Below, in pieces: positions 10,290-22,600 of a stretch of 64,000 nucleotides of DNA. The position numbers and the translations under genes are program-made. Numbering within the stretch: position 1 is the stretch's first letter; each line of letters begins with the position of its first letter. The stretch spans positions 6,391,575 through 6,455,574 of the forward strand of contig OX442324.1 of NCBI GenBank assembly GCA_949358305.1. The letters are read 5' to 3'. The stretch is from Strigamia acuminata (taxonomy: Eukaryota > Arthropoda > Chilopoda > Geophilomorpha > Linotaeniidae). Below the pieces are notes generated by a model that had not been told where the DNA came from, made no database searches, and was given only the letters and a program-made list of their open reading frames with translations.

Positions 10290-12301
10290 GAAAATCAAAA
10301 CAAAAAAAATCACCTTGACTGTGAACCTTGAAACCTAAAAATGGGGATGACCAATCAAATAACAACTCGAGTCGTGAATACGAATAATTAGTTTTTTTTC
10401 CCTCAAATTTTGTTAAATAACGAAACATCTGGTAAAAAAAGAAAAAACCGCGCCTTAAATTTCAAATTAATCTGATTTTAAGTTTATGAAGGAAAAAGGG
10501 CGCTGATGAAAACCATTGCCATGGTTACAAATTAACAGATCAAATTTTTTTATTAACTTTTTTTTTTTTTTTTTTTTTTATAAATTGTGTGAAATAGGTC
10601 AAGGCGAAGAAAATCTCGTTTTTGAAGCAAGTTTTAGAAAAAAGATATATCGACTTTCTGTCCCAGAACTTGCTCTAGATGCGTCCTTAAAGAACACTTC
10701 GCTTCGTGACACTCACTCGACACACCGACAAACCAACTTAAAAACCCATTACCAAGCATCACAAGTCATTTCTGCAAATATCAATACGTGCTGCACCAAT
10801 AAAATTCCTTCACTTTACTTCACTTCCAAACATTTAATTTTAGGTTTCAAAAAAATAAAAAAATATTTTTTTATTTTTTTATTTTTTATTTTACTTGTTT
10901 GTTTCATTTAATTACGGCCAATATAAAACATATCCTTTTAGCAGGTCAAGGCTTGGACAAGTTCAAGGCCAGCATCTCCTTGGTGTACTTGTCTGCGTCG
11001 TCACCCTGTCGACCACGCCTAAAACACGTGAATAAATAGACGATTATTAGTTATTACACCCTCCCCTTTGCTTACTTTTATTCTCATCGCACACTAGCAG
11101 CCAATCATGGATATCCATGAAGAAAACAATTTCTTAAAATATTCCATGATTAAATTGGAGCAAGGTGAAGGCATGCCACGCCCAAAACTATAAAAATGAA
11201 ACCTGTAGTTAATCAATGGTGCATGCGCCGATTTTTTTTATTTTCTATTTTTTTTATTATATTTTTATATTTTTTTATTTTTTTTTTACCCCAAAAGGCA
11301 TTTGGCAAACGTTGTACATCACGTGCGTGAATTTGCCGGCACCCAACATCTTTTGAATTCTAATCAAAGTTGTTTCGGGTTCTTCTCACCAGCTGGCGCT
11401 GCGACGTATTATTTTTCTCCTCTCCTTTCCTACATCTTCTGGCAGGAATGCGAGAGCGGACGCAAGCGTCATCATGATCTATCAAGATGATGGTGGTCGT
11501 TTTTTAGCCCGGACGTCCGCACGATTTTCTTTCACAGGTAAGTCGTGTGTGACAGTGGCAAGAGAAAATGAAATGAGATGTCCAATGTCCATGACATTTA
11601 CACGCGAAGGAAAAAATGCGATGAGATGGGAGACGAGTAGGAGGGGGGGTTGTGTAATCAAATCTTTTGTCGCTCTTCACGCATTTCTGAGCGCGACGTG
11701 ATTGATCGATGCTCTTAATTTTTCCGTCGTAAAAATATCTAAATAATAAATCGTGGGTTTTAAATTTTATTATTTATTTATACCATTTTATTAATTATTG
11801 CACGGACACGTGATAAATAATTCTTTCGGGTGTTCAGTCAAGCAGGAAATTACTGCTCAAGTCCGTCAAAAGGTGTCTGTTTATCGGATTAATTTGACAA
11901 GCGAAAGTAATTCACAATTACCGGAAAAGAGAGAGAGAGAGAAAGAGAGAAAATTGTCATGATTTTTAAATTTTTTTTCCTTTGGATTTTGTCAAGTTTA
12001 TTGTTCCGCGAGTAGGACTGCGTGAAATATGTTCACTTTTGAAATGGCACACTTAGCGCGAGTCTCTCGGGGAGTGTCGAATTTTGTCATTTTTCCGATA
12101 TTTTCATTTTAGCTCGAAAATGTATCATCTTACATATAAATGGATGTAAATTGAGATCGCAGTCGAAGCAAAAATTACTCGCTTGCACGTACTTGTATTA
12201 TTTGAGCAATAAACAAAGCCCTGACCGTGTTTCAGAATTGTCATTTGCGAAGACGGACAAGTGATGTCGTTATTGCCGGTGGATTGGCGCCGCCTGACTT
12301 G
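10290..12301. other. Intergenic and upstream region of the NETO-like gene
   Basis: No complete gene is supported. It holds poly-T tracts (10552-10580, 11230-11290), a CT/GA tract (11932-11950) and an unresolved minus-strand exon-like open piece near 10947-11018. The last few hundred bases before 12302 are probably the promoter and 5' UTR of the NETO-like gene. Confidence 0.45.
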
Positions 12302-14186
12302 ATGAGGGCTGCATTCTTGTTTGCGCTGGGCACTTTTTATTTGCATCTATTTGCCGTTGCCAATGGTAACCACTGCACAATCAAGATTTATGGCCGTCGG
12401 AGGCATAAAAAACGTGTCGTGCACATTTTTTGCAGATGTTTGCTTGTACTATTTTTCAAGTTCGGAGACAAAAATGGGCAACTTCTCGTCTCCAGGATTT
12501 CCTTCTTCCTATCCTAGCGGAGTGGACTGTCATTACACTTTCGAAGGCGAAGCTCACGAAGGAGTGCAAATTGCTTTTACCGTTTTCGATTTGGAACCTC
12601 CGTATAAAACCGGGTGAGAAACCAATCTGTGGCCATTAGTTCCCTTGACAACCGGCTACAATCTCATCATCATCGATCAGTTGTCATGACAACCTTCGCC
12701 GAATAAATCCGTTTTCTTTGATTTCTAGCTGTTTGATGGATTACGTGGACATTTCCACGATTAACATACGCAAAGTCAAGTATTTAGTAGGGCGTTATTG
12801 CGGTCGACATGTGGTTTCCCCTCTCATTTCATTTCCCACTGCAGAAGTGAAATTTCGATCCAACCACGCGATTCAACACGCTGGCTTCTTCGGCACGTAC
12901 AAATTCATAGATGAAAGTAGGAGAAACACGTTCCAGCAATATCCAACTCAAATAACCATTAAGCTAAAAATATTTCCCTTTTCATACTTTCGCAGAAGAC
13001 ATTTCTCCACCGAACTCCTCGTCTGATGACAATATTGACGGCTGTGGTGGATTGGTATCGGGCTCGGGTGGACTTATCACTTCACCCGGTTACCCTTTTA
13101 ACTTCTCCGCAAACCTCGACTGCGTTTGGTTGATTCGCGTACCGTATACGAATCATATTTACATACGAATATTACAACTACAATTACACGGCAGTATCGG
13201 TAGAACAAATTAAACAAAAAATTAAAAAAAAAAATAATACTAAAATAAATTTTTCATAGCAACCTGCCAAAAAGCGGCTTTAGCTATATACGACGGCTAC
13301 GTAAGTTTTGCCCAAAACCCAAAACCCCTTAAATCTTACTGCGGAGATTTAAAATACTATAAGAACGTAAATGATAGAAATGCCTTGTCCCATAGGAATC
13401 GCCTTCTTATCAGGTAAGTGACTTGCAAATACAATACAGACCAATCGTGTAACATGTAATCGCATCAACAGATTTACAGCGAGTGAGGAATCCAAGCAGA
13501 CTTCGGATGAGGTTATTGGATTTAAAATTGTTTGGACGGCCGTTTCCTTCGAAGACAAAAGTTAGCCGAAATCAAATAAATCAAATAAATCAAATAAAAA
13601 ATTTATTTTCAACACTATTGATTTTTTTCCCCCTTCAGAACTATGTACCCAATTCGCCTGTGAAAACAGCAATTATTGCGTTGAAAAGGAAGGAGCAAGC
13701 CTCGCTTTAGCTTGTAAACCCAACAAACTGTTCTGCATTGACAAGTCATTACGATGTAACCATTTGCCAAACTGCAGCGAAGGAGACACGAGCGATGAAG
13801 ACAGCTGTAAGTATCATTTAGTACTAACAAATTTGATCCGACGTAATCGAGTGTACGATGCAGGTAACTATCCGTACGTGTTAGTGTCGGGCGTAGCTGC
13901 TTCCGCTTCTGTCATAGCCGTATCTTTGCTGTTGTGTGTTTGTCGTCGTTTGAGTACACGTTCAACAAATGGGAATTTATCATTGCATTTACGCCAGTTA
14001 GAACATAGTCCTTCCTGTTCCAATCGCCAACTGGCATCATCCTTCTCGCAACCTTGTGATTTACTGTCTCCTACTCCGACTGTCAATGGCACGTCAAATC
14101 GTCCAGGAGGGCCTTATGAAGTAATATTTACAGGTGGCACACCAGTTTGTCCCCGCCACAGTGCAGCTTATCCGACCCAGGTTTAA
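12302..14186 (+). CDS. NETO/SOL-2-like protein (2 CUB, LDLa, TM)
   Basis: Eight exons: 12302-12365, 12436-12613, 12729-12916, 12996-13199, 13260-13413, 13472-13560, 13639-13806, 13864-14186. They sum to 1368 nt, 455 residues. Order: signal peptide (1-21), CUB1 (about 23-143), CUB2 (about 157-292), an LDL-receptor class A module (cysteines with the DEDSC end, about 293-348), one transmembrane helix (about 355-376, followed by CRR) and a short cytoplasmic tail. CUB-CUB-LDLa-TM is the defining layout of Neto proteins (C. elegans SOL-2, Drosophila Neto), which assemble with kainate/AMPA-type glutamate receptors at synapses. The 57-nt intron 13807-13863 has a TACTAAC branch site and no in-frame stop; removing it keeps the last LDLa cysteine. 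An upstream in-frame ATG at 12227 is less likely because it puts 25 polar residues before the signal peptide. It converges with the gene at 14655-18421. Confidence 0.85.
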
Positions 14187-14654
14187 ATTTTTTTCATTTC
14201 AGAGAACAAAAAAAAAAGACTAAAAAAATTCTGGTAACTGACTTTTATTTCTTACTTTTTTAAACTTTTTTTTAAATATAAAAAAATACAGTGGAATGTG
14301 TCACTTTAAGTATTAAAACTAGTCAACAGATTGATTATTTAAATCAACTGAGATTCTTTAAACTGTGAAGCATCTCTGAAAAGGCCTAGAATTTAAGTAG
14401 AAAACAAATGTAAAAATACATTTTTCCCACTGTTAGAGTAAGAAAAAAATATATATTTCCAAAATTTACTGCCCAACGCCATGACAATCCCCTAAAATAG
14501 TAGAAAAAAAGCAACGATTGAATAAAAAAAATGTGTGATCATTTTGATATTGTGCAGAGATTCTTTTACAACATGATAACAACCCTGTAGATTGGACGGA
14601 TTTTTCGATTTAAAAAGTAAAAAAAAAAATGTGTATATAAAAACTCATATAAAA
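14187..14654. other. Convergent 3' flanks
   Basis: AT-rich sequence between the stop codons of two converging genes. I see no gene in it; it must hold both 3' UTRs and polyadenylation sites. Confidence 0.6.
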
Positions 14655-17600
14655 TCATCTAAGGCAGCGCAGTAAAAAAAGCAATGCAAATGTAATGACG
14701 ACACTGGCGCATGAGAAATTCGCTGCAGCAATGCGACAGCCGAACATGTCAAACCAACTGGCCCGATCTTTAATAAGATTATCATATTCTGCTTCCATCA
14801 ACTGTCCGTCAAAGTAACTAATAGCATTGTCAAAAGGATATTCATATCCCTGTTCGCATTCGCATTTGTAGCCTCCCGAGTCAAATCCACGACCCAATAT
14901 TGGAACACACTACAAAAGAAAAATTAATTTTAAAAAATATTTATAAATATATTTTTTTTAAATCCAATAACACCGTCAAATTACCATAGAGGAACGTTGA
15001 TCGCATTTATGGGTGCCCTTAAAGGCATTTTGAAGCCAATAATCATCGGAACATTGATTGATATCTAATTTTGCTATCGGAGTGCTAACGGTAACAACTC
15101 CACTACAAAAAAATAAAATAAAACAATCAAATTAAGCATCGTATGATTACTATTATTTCTCAATCTTACTAAAACTCTAATTTGTTTCTGATGTCGTCCC
15201 AACCGAAAAATGGCGTAGCATACGTGACAATCCATTGGTTATGAAACCCGCAATCGTAATACGGCGAAGACCAATGACCGTGATCCAAATTTGGGCCGCG
15301 AAAGCGAATTGGGTAATGATCGTATTTAGTCGCATATTCTCCATCTTGATTGGCCCTGATTTTGATTTTGAGAATGTATTCTTCCAAGCTGTCCGTACTT
15401 GTTGCCCATCTGCTCTTCAGCTGGCTGAACCATTTTTTCTTCAGGTACGGTTCAGTTAAAATTCTCCTGGTCAAATCTTCAGCGCGAAATATGCGCGTTT
15501 CTTTGGTTTTGTACGCGTAAGGCGCAAACAACGTTCTGTTTGGGAATTTTCCAGTGTCCCAAAAAACTCCAGCGCCCAGGATTTTTTCATTGCCCATTAC
15601 CATGGACAAGGCTTCGCCAAACATTTGATCTTCCGTCAAGGGTTTGTCCGCTAAACGGAGTTCCGCGAACAATTCGTTCGGATCAACGACTTGTAAGAAA
15701 CCGCTGATGAAATTGGCAAGACGTAATGCCATTCGACCTTCGTTTTCGAATTGCTTTTCCACGCCAAATCCGATGTCTCCGTCGAGAATTAAATCGCTGG
15801 GAGAGAATAATTTTCTACAAAAATCAAAGGAAAACAATTTAAAAATGAATTAAAACGTTTTAAACGAGCAGAATAATAATTACCTGTCGCTGCACGTTTC
15901 AGCTGTCACTCCTTTTCGAATAAATTGAAGAAACTGTTCGATGTTCTTCGGATTTCTTTGTTTTTCGTGCAGAGTTCCATTTTTTACTTTGCTATATTTT
16001 TTAATATACATTCTTCTAGTTTCTTCATCCAACTTCTCCTTGTTTTGTGGCATCATCATCATATCTAAGTTATGAAAACATAGCATTAACTTTGAGCAAA
16101 AAATAATATATTTATTTAAAAAAATCTTACATCCAATAGGGTCACATTGGAAGAGCTTTTCGTACTCGGTCGCAGTCCCTCTTTCTATAATCTCACCCAA
16201 ATAAGGTCGACGGACGTTTGCCGGAAGTCTGTATCCAGGTCTGCAACGACACTGGTAGCCACCACGACGAAGTCCGTAGCCGTGTAATGGCTCACACTAA
16301 ACAAAAATTTGTGTAATTTTTTATTTTTATTTATTATTATCATTTTTTTTTTACTTCTGTTGTTGAATGTCTGCACCGATCAGTGCCGGCAAATTTATTC
16401 GGCTGTGGATTTCCTTCTCCCAAAGGACACTGATTGATGTCAATTCGATCAAAATCCATTTCCATCACTGAAGTAGCCACGTAACTAAATATTCAAGTAA
16501 AAAGTCGTCCGTAAATAAACTACAATTTAAAATGTAAAAAAATAATAACGCACTAGGGTTTCGGTACCGAGAAACCGGGGTACCGATTTCCCGAAAAACC
16601 GAAGGGAAAATTACGGTACGGGGAACCGGGAAAAATTAAAAAAAACGGTTTTCTTCATTCGTCACTGAAACGTTACTTTTCTTAACTTTTCAATGGCGAA
16701 TTTGGTCTGTATATACAGATAGTCGGTCATGTTTAATAATAATAGGTGAAATTTGTTAGTTTATGTCAATTTAGACCAAAATTTACTCATTTGATGTCAA
16801 TTTTCGCGAAAATTTAATGATTTTAGGTCAATTTTCGCGAAAATTTAATGATTTTATGTCAATTTTCGCGAAAATTTAATGATTTTATGTCAATTTTCGC
16901 GAAAATTTAATGATTTTATGTCAATTTTCGCGAAAATTTAATGATTTTAGGTCTATTTTCGCGAAAATTTAATGATTTTAGGTCAATTTCGACTAAAATT
17001 GATATAATTTTATACAATTTTTATACACTCAACACAAAAATTTATCTAGGTTATAACATTAAATCAAATTAAACGCGCTATTTCAAAATTTTTAAGAAAT
17101 TTATGAAAAAAAATTCACAATTTTTCGCATATAATTTGAAATCCATTTTGTTATAAAACATACATACATTATTTTGTAAACGTACAAATTGTGTAATTTC
17201 AAATTTGCTAATTGATTCGCACCGCCACATTGATACCAATACAATACTGCATTATTTTCACATTTTTTCATTGAAAAATGGCTAAAAATGGCTATTTTCA
17301 ACGAAAACGGTCAGTTTTAGCCATTTTTCGTTGCCTGATCTTTTTTAGTTCCGGGAGTACCGGCCATTTTGGTACCGGGAACCGGGAATTAAAAAAATGC
17401 AGGAAAACAGAAACTCTAAAACGCACGTCGGATATTCGATGTGTCGAAATTGAGTGTGGCGCGGATAGACATCTGGAATCGGAACCGTGGCAGCGATCAT
17501 CCACTTATTAGACCGTTCGCAATCAAAATATGGTTTGGTCCATTTCACAGGCCCTGGCACCTCATTGGCTCCTATAAAATACAAGTGAGTGTCAGTAGGA

Positions 17601-18421
17601 AAAATTAGCTTGCAACCTATTCGCAATTACCAGGCGGTCCGTGCCACGTGATAGTTTCGTTCGTATTATTCGCATGTGTCATTAGAACCGTGTATGTAAC
17701 CTTCGAGTCCTGTCTGCGAGTGTTATCGGGCAACCATGCGGTATACCATTCATTGATCCGGTATTGATCCGTGGTGTAATTCAAACTACGACTGCTGCGA
17801 AATGCTCCCAAATCACTCGCTTCAAATGTATTTAATGTAGAAATGCGTTGGAGATGAATGGGGTCATTGAAATCATCAGATCTGAAAGATTAAATACAAT
17901 TAATCAACATCGTTTTAGTTTTTTTATTTTGTAAATTACCTGAATGCTCTGGGAGCAAATAGTGGTAGTGTTTTATTGAAGAAACCTTTGTACGATGGTG
18001 TGTAGGACATATTAGGTGAAAAGTAGATAGCACTGGCATTGATTTTGGGGTTGGCGGCTATGTCGGAGATAGTGGACAGGTAGTAATACATGAAACCGGG
18101 TTCTCTTTCGTCGGGCGCTCGTTGCAGTATGAAACTGTAGAAGAAGGCGCGGCTCAGAGCCATATTATGAACATGGAGAAGCGCCGTCCGATTGGGGAAC
18201 ACGGGATTGATGTTGATGTCTTTGATGTCTGGCAAGTGAGATATAAAAGCTTTGTCGATGTGGAGATCGGGTGAATGCTTAATATTGCAGTTGTCTCCTG
18301 TCACTTCGTTCATTTTTTTGATCACTTCGTCATATGAATCACGTGGTTGCCATTGAAATTGTCCAAAACAACCCAAAATAACGAATGGGGAAAATAGGGT
18401 GAAAATCCAAGAGATGATCAT
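14655..18421 (-). CDS. Double Cache/EGF-like membrane protein, GPR158-ectodomain-like, no 7TM
   Basis: Nine exons on the minus strand: 17940-18421, 17631-17881, 17427-17571, 16355-16484, 16131-16296, 15884-16064, 15170-15814, 14985-15102, 14655-14909; total 2373 nt, 790 residues, all phases agree. A signal peptide (1-22) is followed by two tandem copies of one module. Each copy has a Cache-type domain with the hallmark (P)Y(F/Y)DC...N.W(M/I), then LDINQC or IDINQC, then a cysteine-rich EGF-like segment with GRGF/GYGL and (C)(R/E)C..GY. That is the ectodomain pattern of the GPR158/GPR179 orphan receptors, whose Cache domain binds small ligands. Here no seven-helix domain follows; the chain ends in one hydrophobic stretch (about 768-786) and four residues, so GPI-anchored or single-pass. 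Function is unknown; an extracellular ligand sensor or decoy is inference. Confidence 0.8.
16554..17419. mobile_element. Non-autonomous hAT-like element in an intron
   Basis: An 866-bp insertion in intron 3 of the Cache gene. AACGCAC occurs on both sides (16547-16553 and 17420-17426; an eighth base mismatches). Ends TAGGGTTTCGGT and the inverted TTAGAGTTTCTGT are similar, and GGAACCGGGAA occurs near both ends. Without it the intron would be about 70 nt like its neighbours. The right-hand duplicate contains the 5' splice site. There is no transposase. Confidence 0.65.
16765..17015. repeat. 31-bp minisatellite with a CGCG palindrome
   Basis: Six regular 31-bp units, marked by TTTTCGCGAAAA beginning at 16801, 16832, 16863, 16894, 16925 and 16956, with degenerate units on either side. 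Each unit carries the self-complementary AATTTTCGCGAAAATT. The array lies inside the 16554-17419 element. Confidence 0.9.
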
Positions 18422-19624
18422 GTTGAGATTCTCAAAAATTATAAGCGATTGAGCAGAAATTAAGATGAATACATAGCACTATTGTCACCTGTTGAGACCC
18501 CGCCCGAGTTCGTTGGTTCGTTTTGGTTCGTTTTATTGGTTGAAGTCATCATTACACACAACCTTGCTTTGTTGTACATTTTTCTCGGTAGAGGGGGTAA
18601 ACGTTTCGCGCGCTGCCTACTTCGTTGTTCATTTATTTAACCTCGTACTCAATTTTTCTGAGGGAGCTTTTTTTCATTTTTAAATTTTAAATTTATAGGC
18701 GTTTAATGCTAAAATTAAAATGCACTCTTGCTTTTTACGATAGAAAAAGAAAAAAGCAACGCTTAAAATAAAAGCAACTCGTAAAATCGGTTAAACGAGA
18801 AAATTTCGCCCGTGTGCGTTGTCAAAGGATTAGCCCGTCCGTTTCAAGTTGTAAACCCCGTAGTAGTGTCAATCACGTTGTCTTTGCCGCCATTATCCAT
18901 CGGATAAGGTCGAAACATTGTATCTTACACCGAACATACGTGCAGATCGTTTGCCGAGGTGAGTTGTGTTTCGCATAGTGTGCAACAAATGTAGAGTAAA
19001 GTGTTTTTCCTATTTCAACGCGGCTTTATGTGTGTAAGTAATGTAAAGACCGATGTGAGCTCGAGCGATGGTGCCGTGCACGCCAACGCCATGCGAGAAG
19101 CAAACGAGACAATGGCGTTGGCGTGCACAACGCCTCGTTATTTCAATCGCATGTATTTTAAAGAAACATTTGCAATGCAAGCAAAAACTTTGGTTAGTGC
19201 GATGCCGAGCGATGGAAATGAATAAGACGCGGGCTCGAAGCAGCAATTTCAAACGACGGCGCCAAACCGTTGCGTGGCCCGCCTTAGCTGCGTCATTGTG
19301 AGCCTCAATCCGATGAAGGATTCGCACGACGATCTGTTGCATTCGGACACGAAAGGGATGTGAAGAGGGGCCCTGTACTTTCGAGCCATTGATCGCATCA
19401 CCTTAGTGCGCCTAAAAGCGTGTACAGTCGTGTCGCGGCTTTGTTTTGTTGGTTTCCATGCTTTCGGCGCGCGCTTGCTTTCATTGTGTGTATTGAGTTG
19501 CGCCGTTCTTTTTCAGTGCGGCCATCCGAGTTTGAAATCTGTTGAAAAAAAAGGTGTTTTCGGGCTGCGATTAGAACAACCTAGTGCGAATAGGAAAAAA
19601 AGGGGAAAAAAAAAAACAGGAATA
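18422..19624. other. Divergent upstream region, Cache gene and SYNCRIP
   Basis: 1.2 kb between two divergent genes. It is less AT-rich than the other spacers, with several CG-containing stretches (18800-19500), and presumably holds the SYNCRIP promoter and 5' UTR. The open frames in it show no protein features. Confidence 0.5.
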
Positions 19625-22600
19625 ATGGGCAAAAACGATGTGGAAACAGATTATTCTGAAGTGGGAAGGTAGTTTGGGTAATTCTAAATTAGGCTTATTC
19701 TAGGCCTAACTCGTGTTTTGTGTTTGTTGGCAGCATGGCGGAAGGCAACGGCGAAGTGGTGAACGATAGCGAAATGGTTGAAACGAAGGAAGAACCGATG
19801 GATCAGAGCGTGGAACATTCCGAAGATTACGCCAAATTGATCGAGTATGGATTGAACGAAAAAGTGGCGAGCAAACTCGACGAAATATACAAGACTGGTA
19901 AGACGCCATTACAGGCTGCCCGGGTTTCATAGTGGGGAGGAAGACGATTTTTATCACTTTTTAGGTTTAACTATCTTAACTTAAATTTTTTCGTTTTGCT
20001 TTGTTCTTTCGAACAGGCAAATTAGCACACGCTGATTTAGACGAAAGAGCGTTGGATGCTTTAAAAGAATTTCCTGTGGATGGCGCTCTGGCTGTACTGA
20101 AACAGTTTTTAGAGAGTAACTTAGAACACGTGTCTAACAAGAGTGCCTATTTATGCGGAGTGATGAAGACATACAGACAGAAAAGTAAACTTCAAGGTAG
20201 CTCGTCAAATGCTTCAGTAAAAGGTCCTGACGAGGATAAAATAAAGGTAATTAATTCTTAATTCATTTAATAAATAAATATACGTATATTTTTTTTTTAT
20301 AATTACGAAAAAAAATATTTTTTTTTGAAGGCCATTTTGGAAAGGACCGGATACACATTAGACGTAACGACAGGGCAGAGGAAATATGGCGGACCTCCAC
20401 CTGCTTGGGAAGGTACACAACCTGGCAATGGTTGTGAGGTATGAAATTGTAATCGAGACGAGCTAATAACTCGCAAAAAAAAAAAAAAAAAAAAAAAAAG
20501 AAAGTTAGATGTGTTTGTAAAGTTGTTAGACATGAAAAAAAAAAAAAAAACCACGAAATTTTCAGGTATTTGTTGGCAAAATTCCCAAAGATATGTTCGA
20601 AGATGAGCTGATTCCGTTGTTCGAGAAGAGTGGCAAAATTTGGGATTTGCGGCTTATGATGGATCCTATGACCGGGCAGAATAGAGGTTACGCCTTCATT
20701 ACTTTCTGCGACAAGGAGGGCGCTCAGGAAGCAGTGAAGCAGGTAACGAACGAGTGCGGTTGTTTTACATTTAAAAAGATTTAAGTTAGTGAAATCAATG
20801 CTGAAGCTGAAAGCATTCAGAGCAGGAGTTTGAATTGCTTTTGAAGATGGTGTTGATGAATTGGTATTTTGTTTTTCTTGTCAATTTTTATTTTTGTTTT
20901 TGCTTTTGAATATATTTTTTGTGCCTTGGTCTCCTCTTTTGCTCAAAAAACGAAAACCGATGCAGCCTAAGCAGTAACAGCGAGCGTGCCATATTCAAAC
21001 TCAAACGAGGCTCTTGATGCAAAAGCTTTTCCCTCGTTTTACACGAGGGACTAATTTAACTCGAGCCTATGTTTAATTAATGTAATTGTAAACGTAATTT
21101 TAGAAATTGATTTATATTATTTTAATCTGATATATAATAATATTATATTATATAATGTTATTTGTAACAAAAAAGGCGGTAAAAAGAACTGAAACATTGC
21201 GGCCGCCTTTTTTTTAAGTTCTAGTTGTGATGCAAAATTTGCACACGTGAGCGTTAATGTTTTGGCACTTATATGAAACAAGTTTTTGGCAGCACATTCT
21301 TGGTCTTTTGTCTTTCAGCTGGATAACTGTGAAATCAAAAAGGGCAAGACACTCAAAGTGAATATATCTGTTCCAAACCTTCGGCTTTTTGTGGGTAACA
21401 TCCCTAAGAGCAAGAGCAAAGAGGAGATCTTTGAAGAATTTAGTAAATTAGCAGGTATGGTATTTAGAGTTAATGACAAGCAGTGAATGGGATTTTGACC
21501 AGCCCCGCAACGTGGTCAAAATTTCAGCTTGTGTTTGGCATGCTCGCAGCTCTGGTGTCTGTGACAAAACGTAACCCTCTCACCCCGACTAACTAACCAA
21601 CCTCGTTCGCCACGCTCCTTTCTTCCCCGGCCCCCGTGTCTCCTTGTGCGTCTTTTATCCTATCCTCCAGTCCAGCCCCGGCCCAGCGCAGGTGCCATTG
21701 CTGGGAGCTGCTGTGCGACCTGTTGCGCAAGAGATAGGTGATTAATTGGCGTGTACTGTACGTATTTGTATTGCAGCTGAATGAGCACGAAATTAGAAAG
21801 GGCAAAAAAATTGGCGTGACCATTTCTGTAAACAATCACCGGTTATTTGTCGGAAATATTCCAAAGAACAGAGGCAAAGACGAATTGTTCGAAGAATTTT
21901 CCAAACATGCACGTAAGTTGAGATTCTAATTGGCAGCCTGCCTTTCTTCTTTGTGTCAAAGCAAAAGAAAGTCTTAAAGAAAAAAAAGAAAAGAAAAGAA
22001 AAATTATTTGAAATATTTTGAAATTTTTGCTTGGGAAGCATGTGTACTTCGAGCGTTGCCCAAATCCCTCCCTCCCTTCCCTCCAACTCGTCTATTCAAA
22101 ATTTTAAGTAAATTCAATGAATAAATACAGTATAGAGAGATTTGACGCTGCTACAGCTGCCTTAACACTGTACTAATGTAATTTTAAATTTAAAAGCGGA
22201 AGGGGTTGGGGGAGGGGTTTATTTTTTATTCTTGAATATTGGATTAACTTAACGTTAAATTAAATTAAATTAATTCAGAGGGGCTGCGGGTCGAGCGAGT
22301 TGTAGCCAAAAAGTGTAATGATTTATCTTGTTTTGCTAGCCGGATTGACGGAGGTGATCATCTACAGTTCACCAGACGACAAAAAGAAAAACCGGGGCTT
22401 CTGTTTTCTTGAATACGAGTCGCACAAAGCCGCCTCCTTAGCAAAGAGACGGTTGGGGACGGGCAGAGTGAAAGTATGGGGATGTGACATAATCGTAGAC
22501 TGGGCCGATCCGCAAGAGGAGCCTGACGAAGAGACTATGGCTAAGGTGGGAGTAAGAAATCTTATTATATTTATTAAGCAAATAGTTAAAAATAAAATCT

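Noticed and set aside
10947-11018. Minus-strand exon-like piece after a good acceptor, reading RGRQGDDADKYTKEMLALNL and a stop
   Set aside because: No upstream exon in a compatible phase could be found (the nearby donor AAAA|GTAAGC needs a phase that has a stop), so no gene can be built.
12227-12301. In-frame upstream ATG for the NETO-like gene
   Set aside because: It would bury the signal peptide behind 25 polar residues; ATG 12302 starts directly with the hydrophobic leader.
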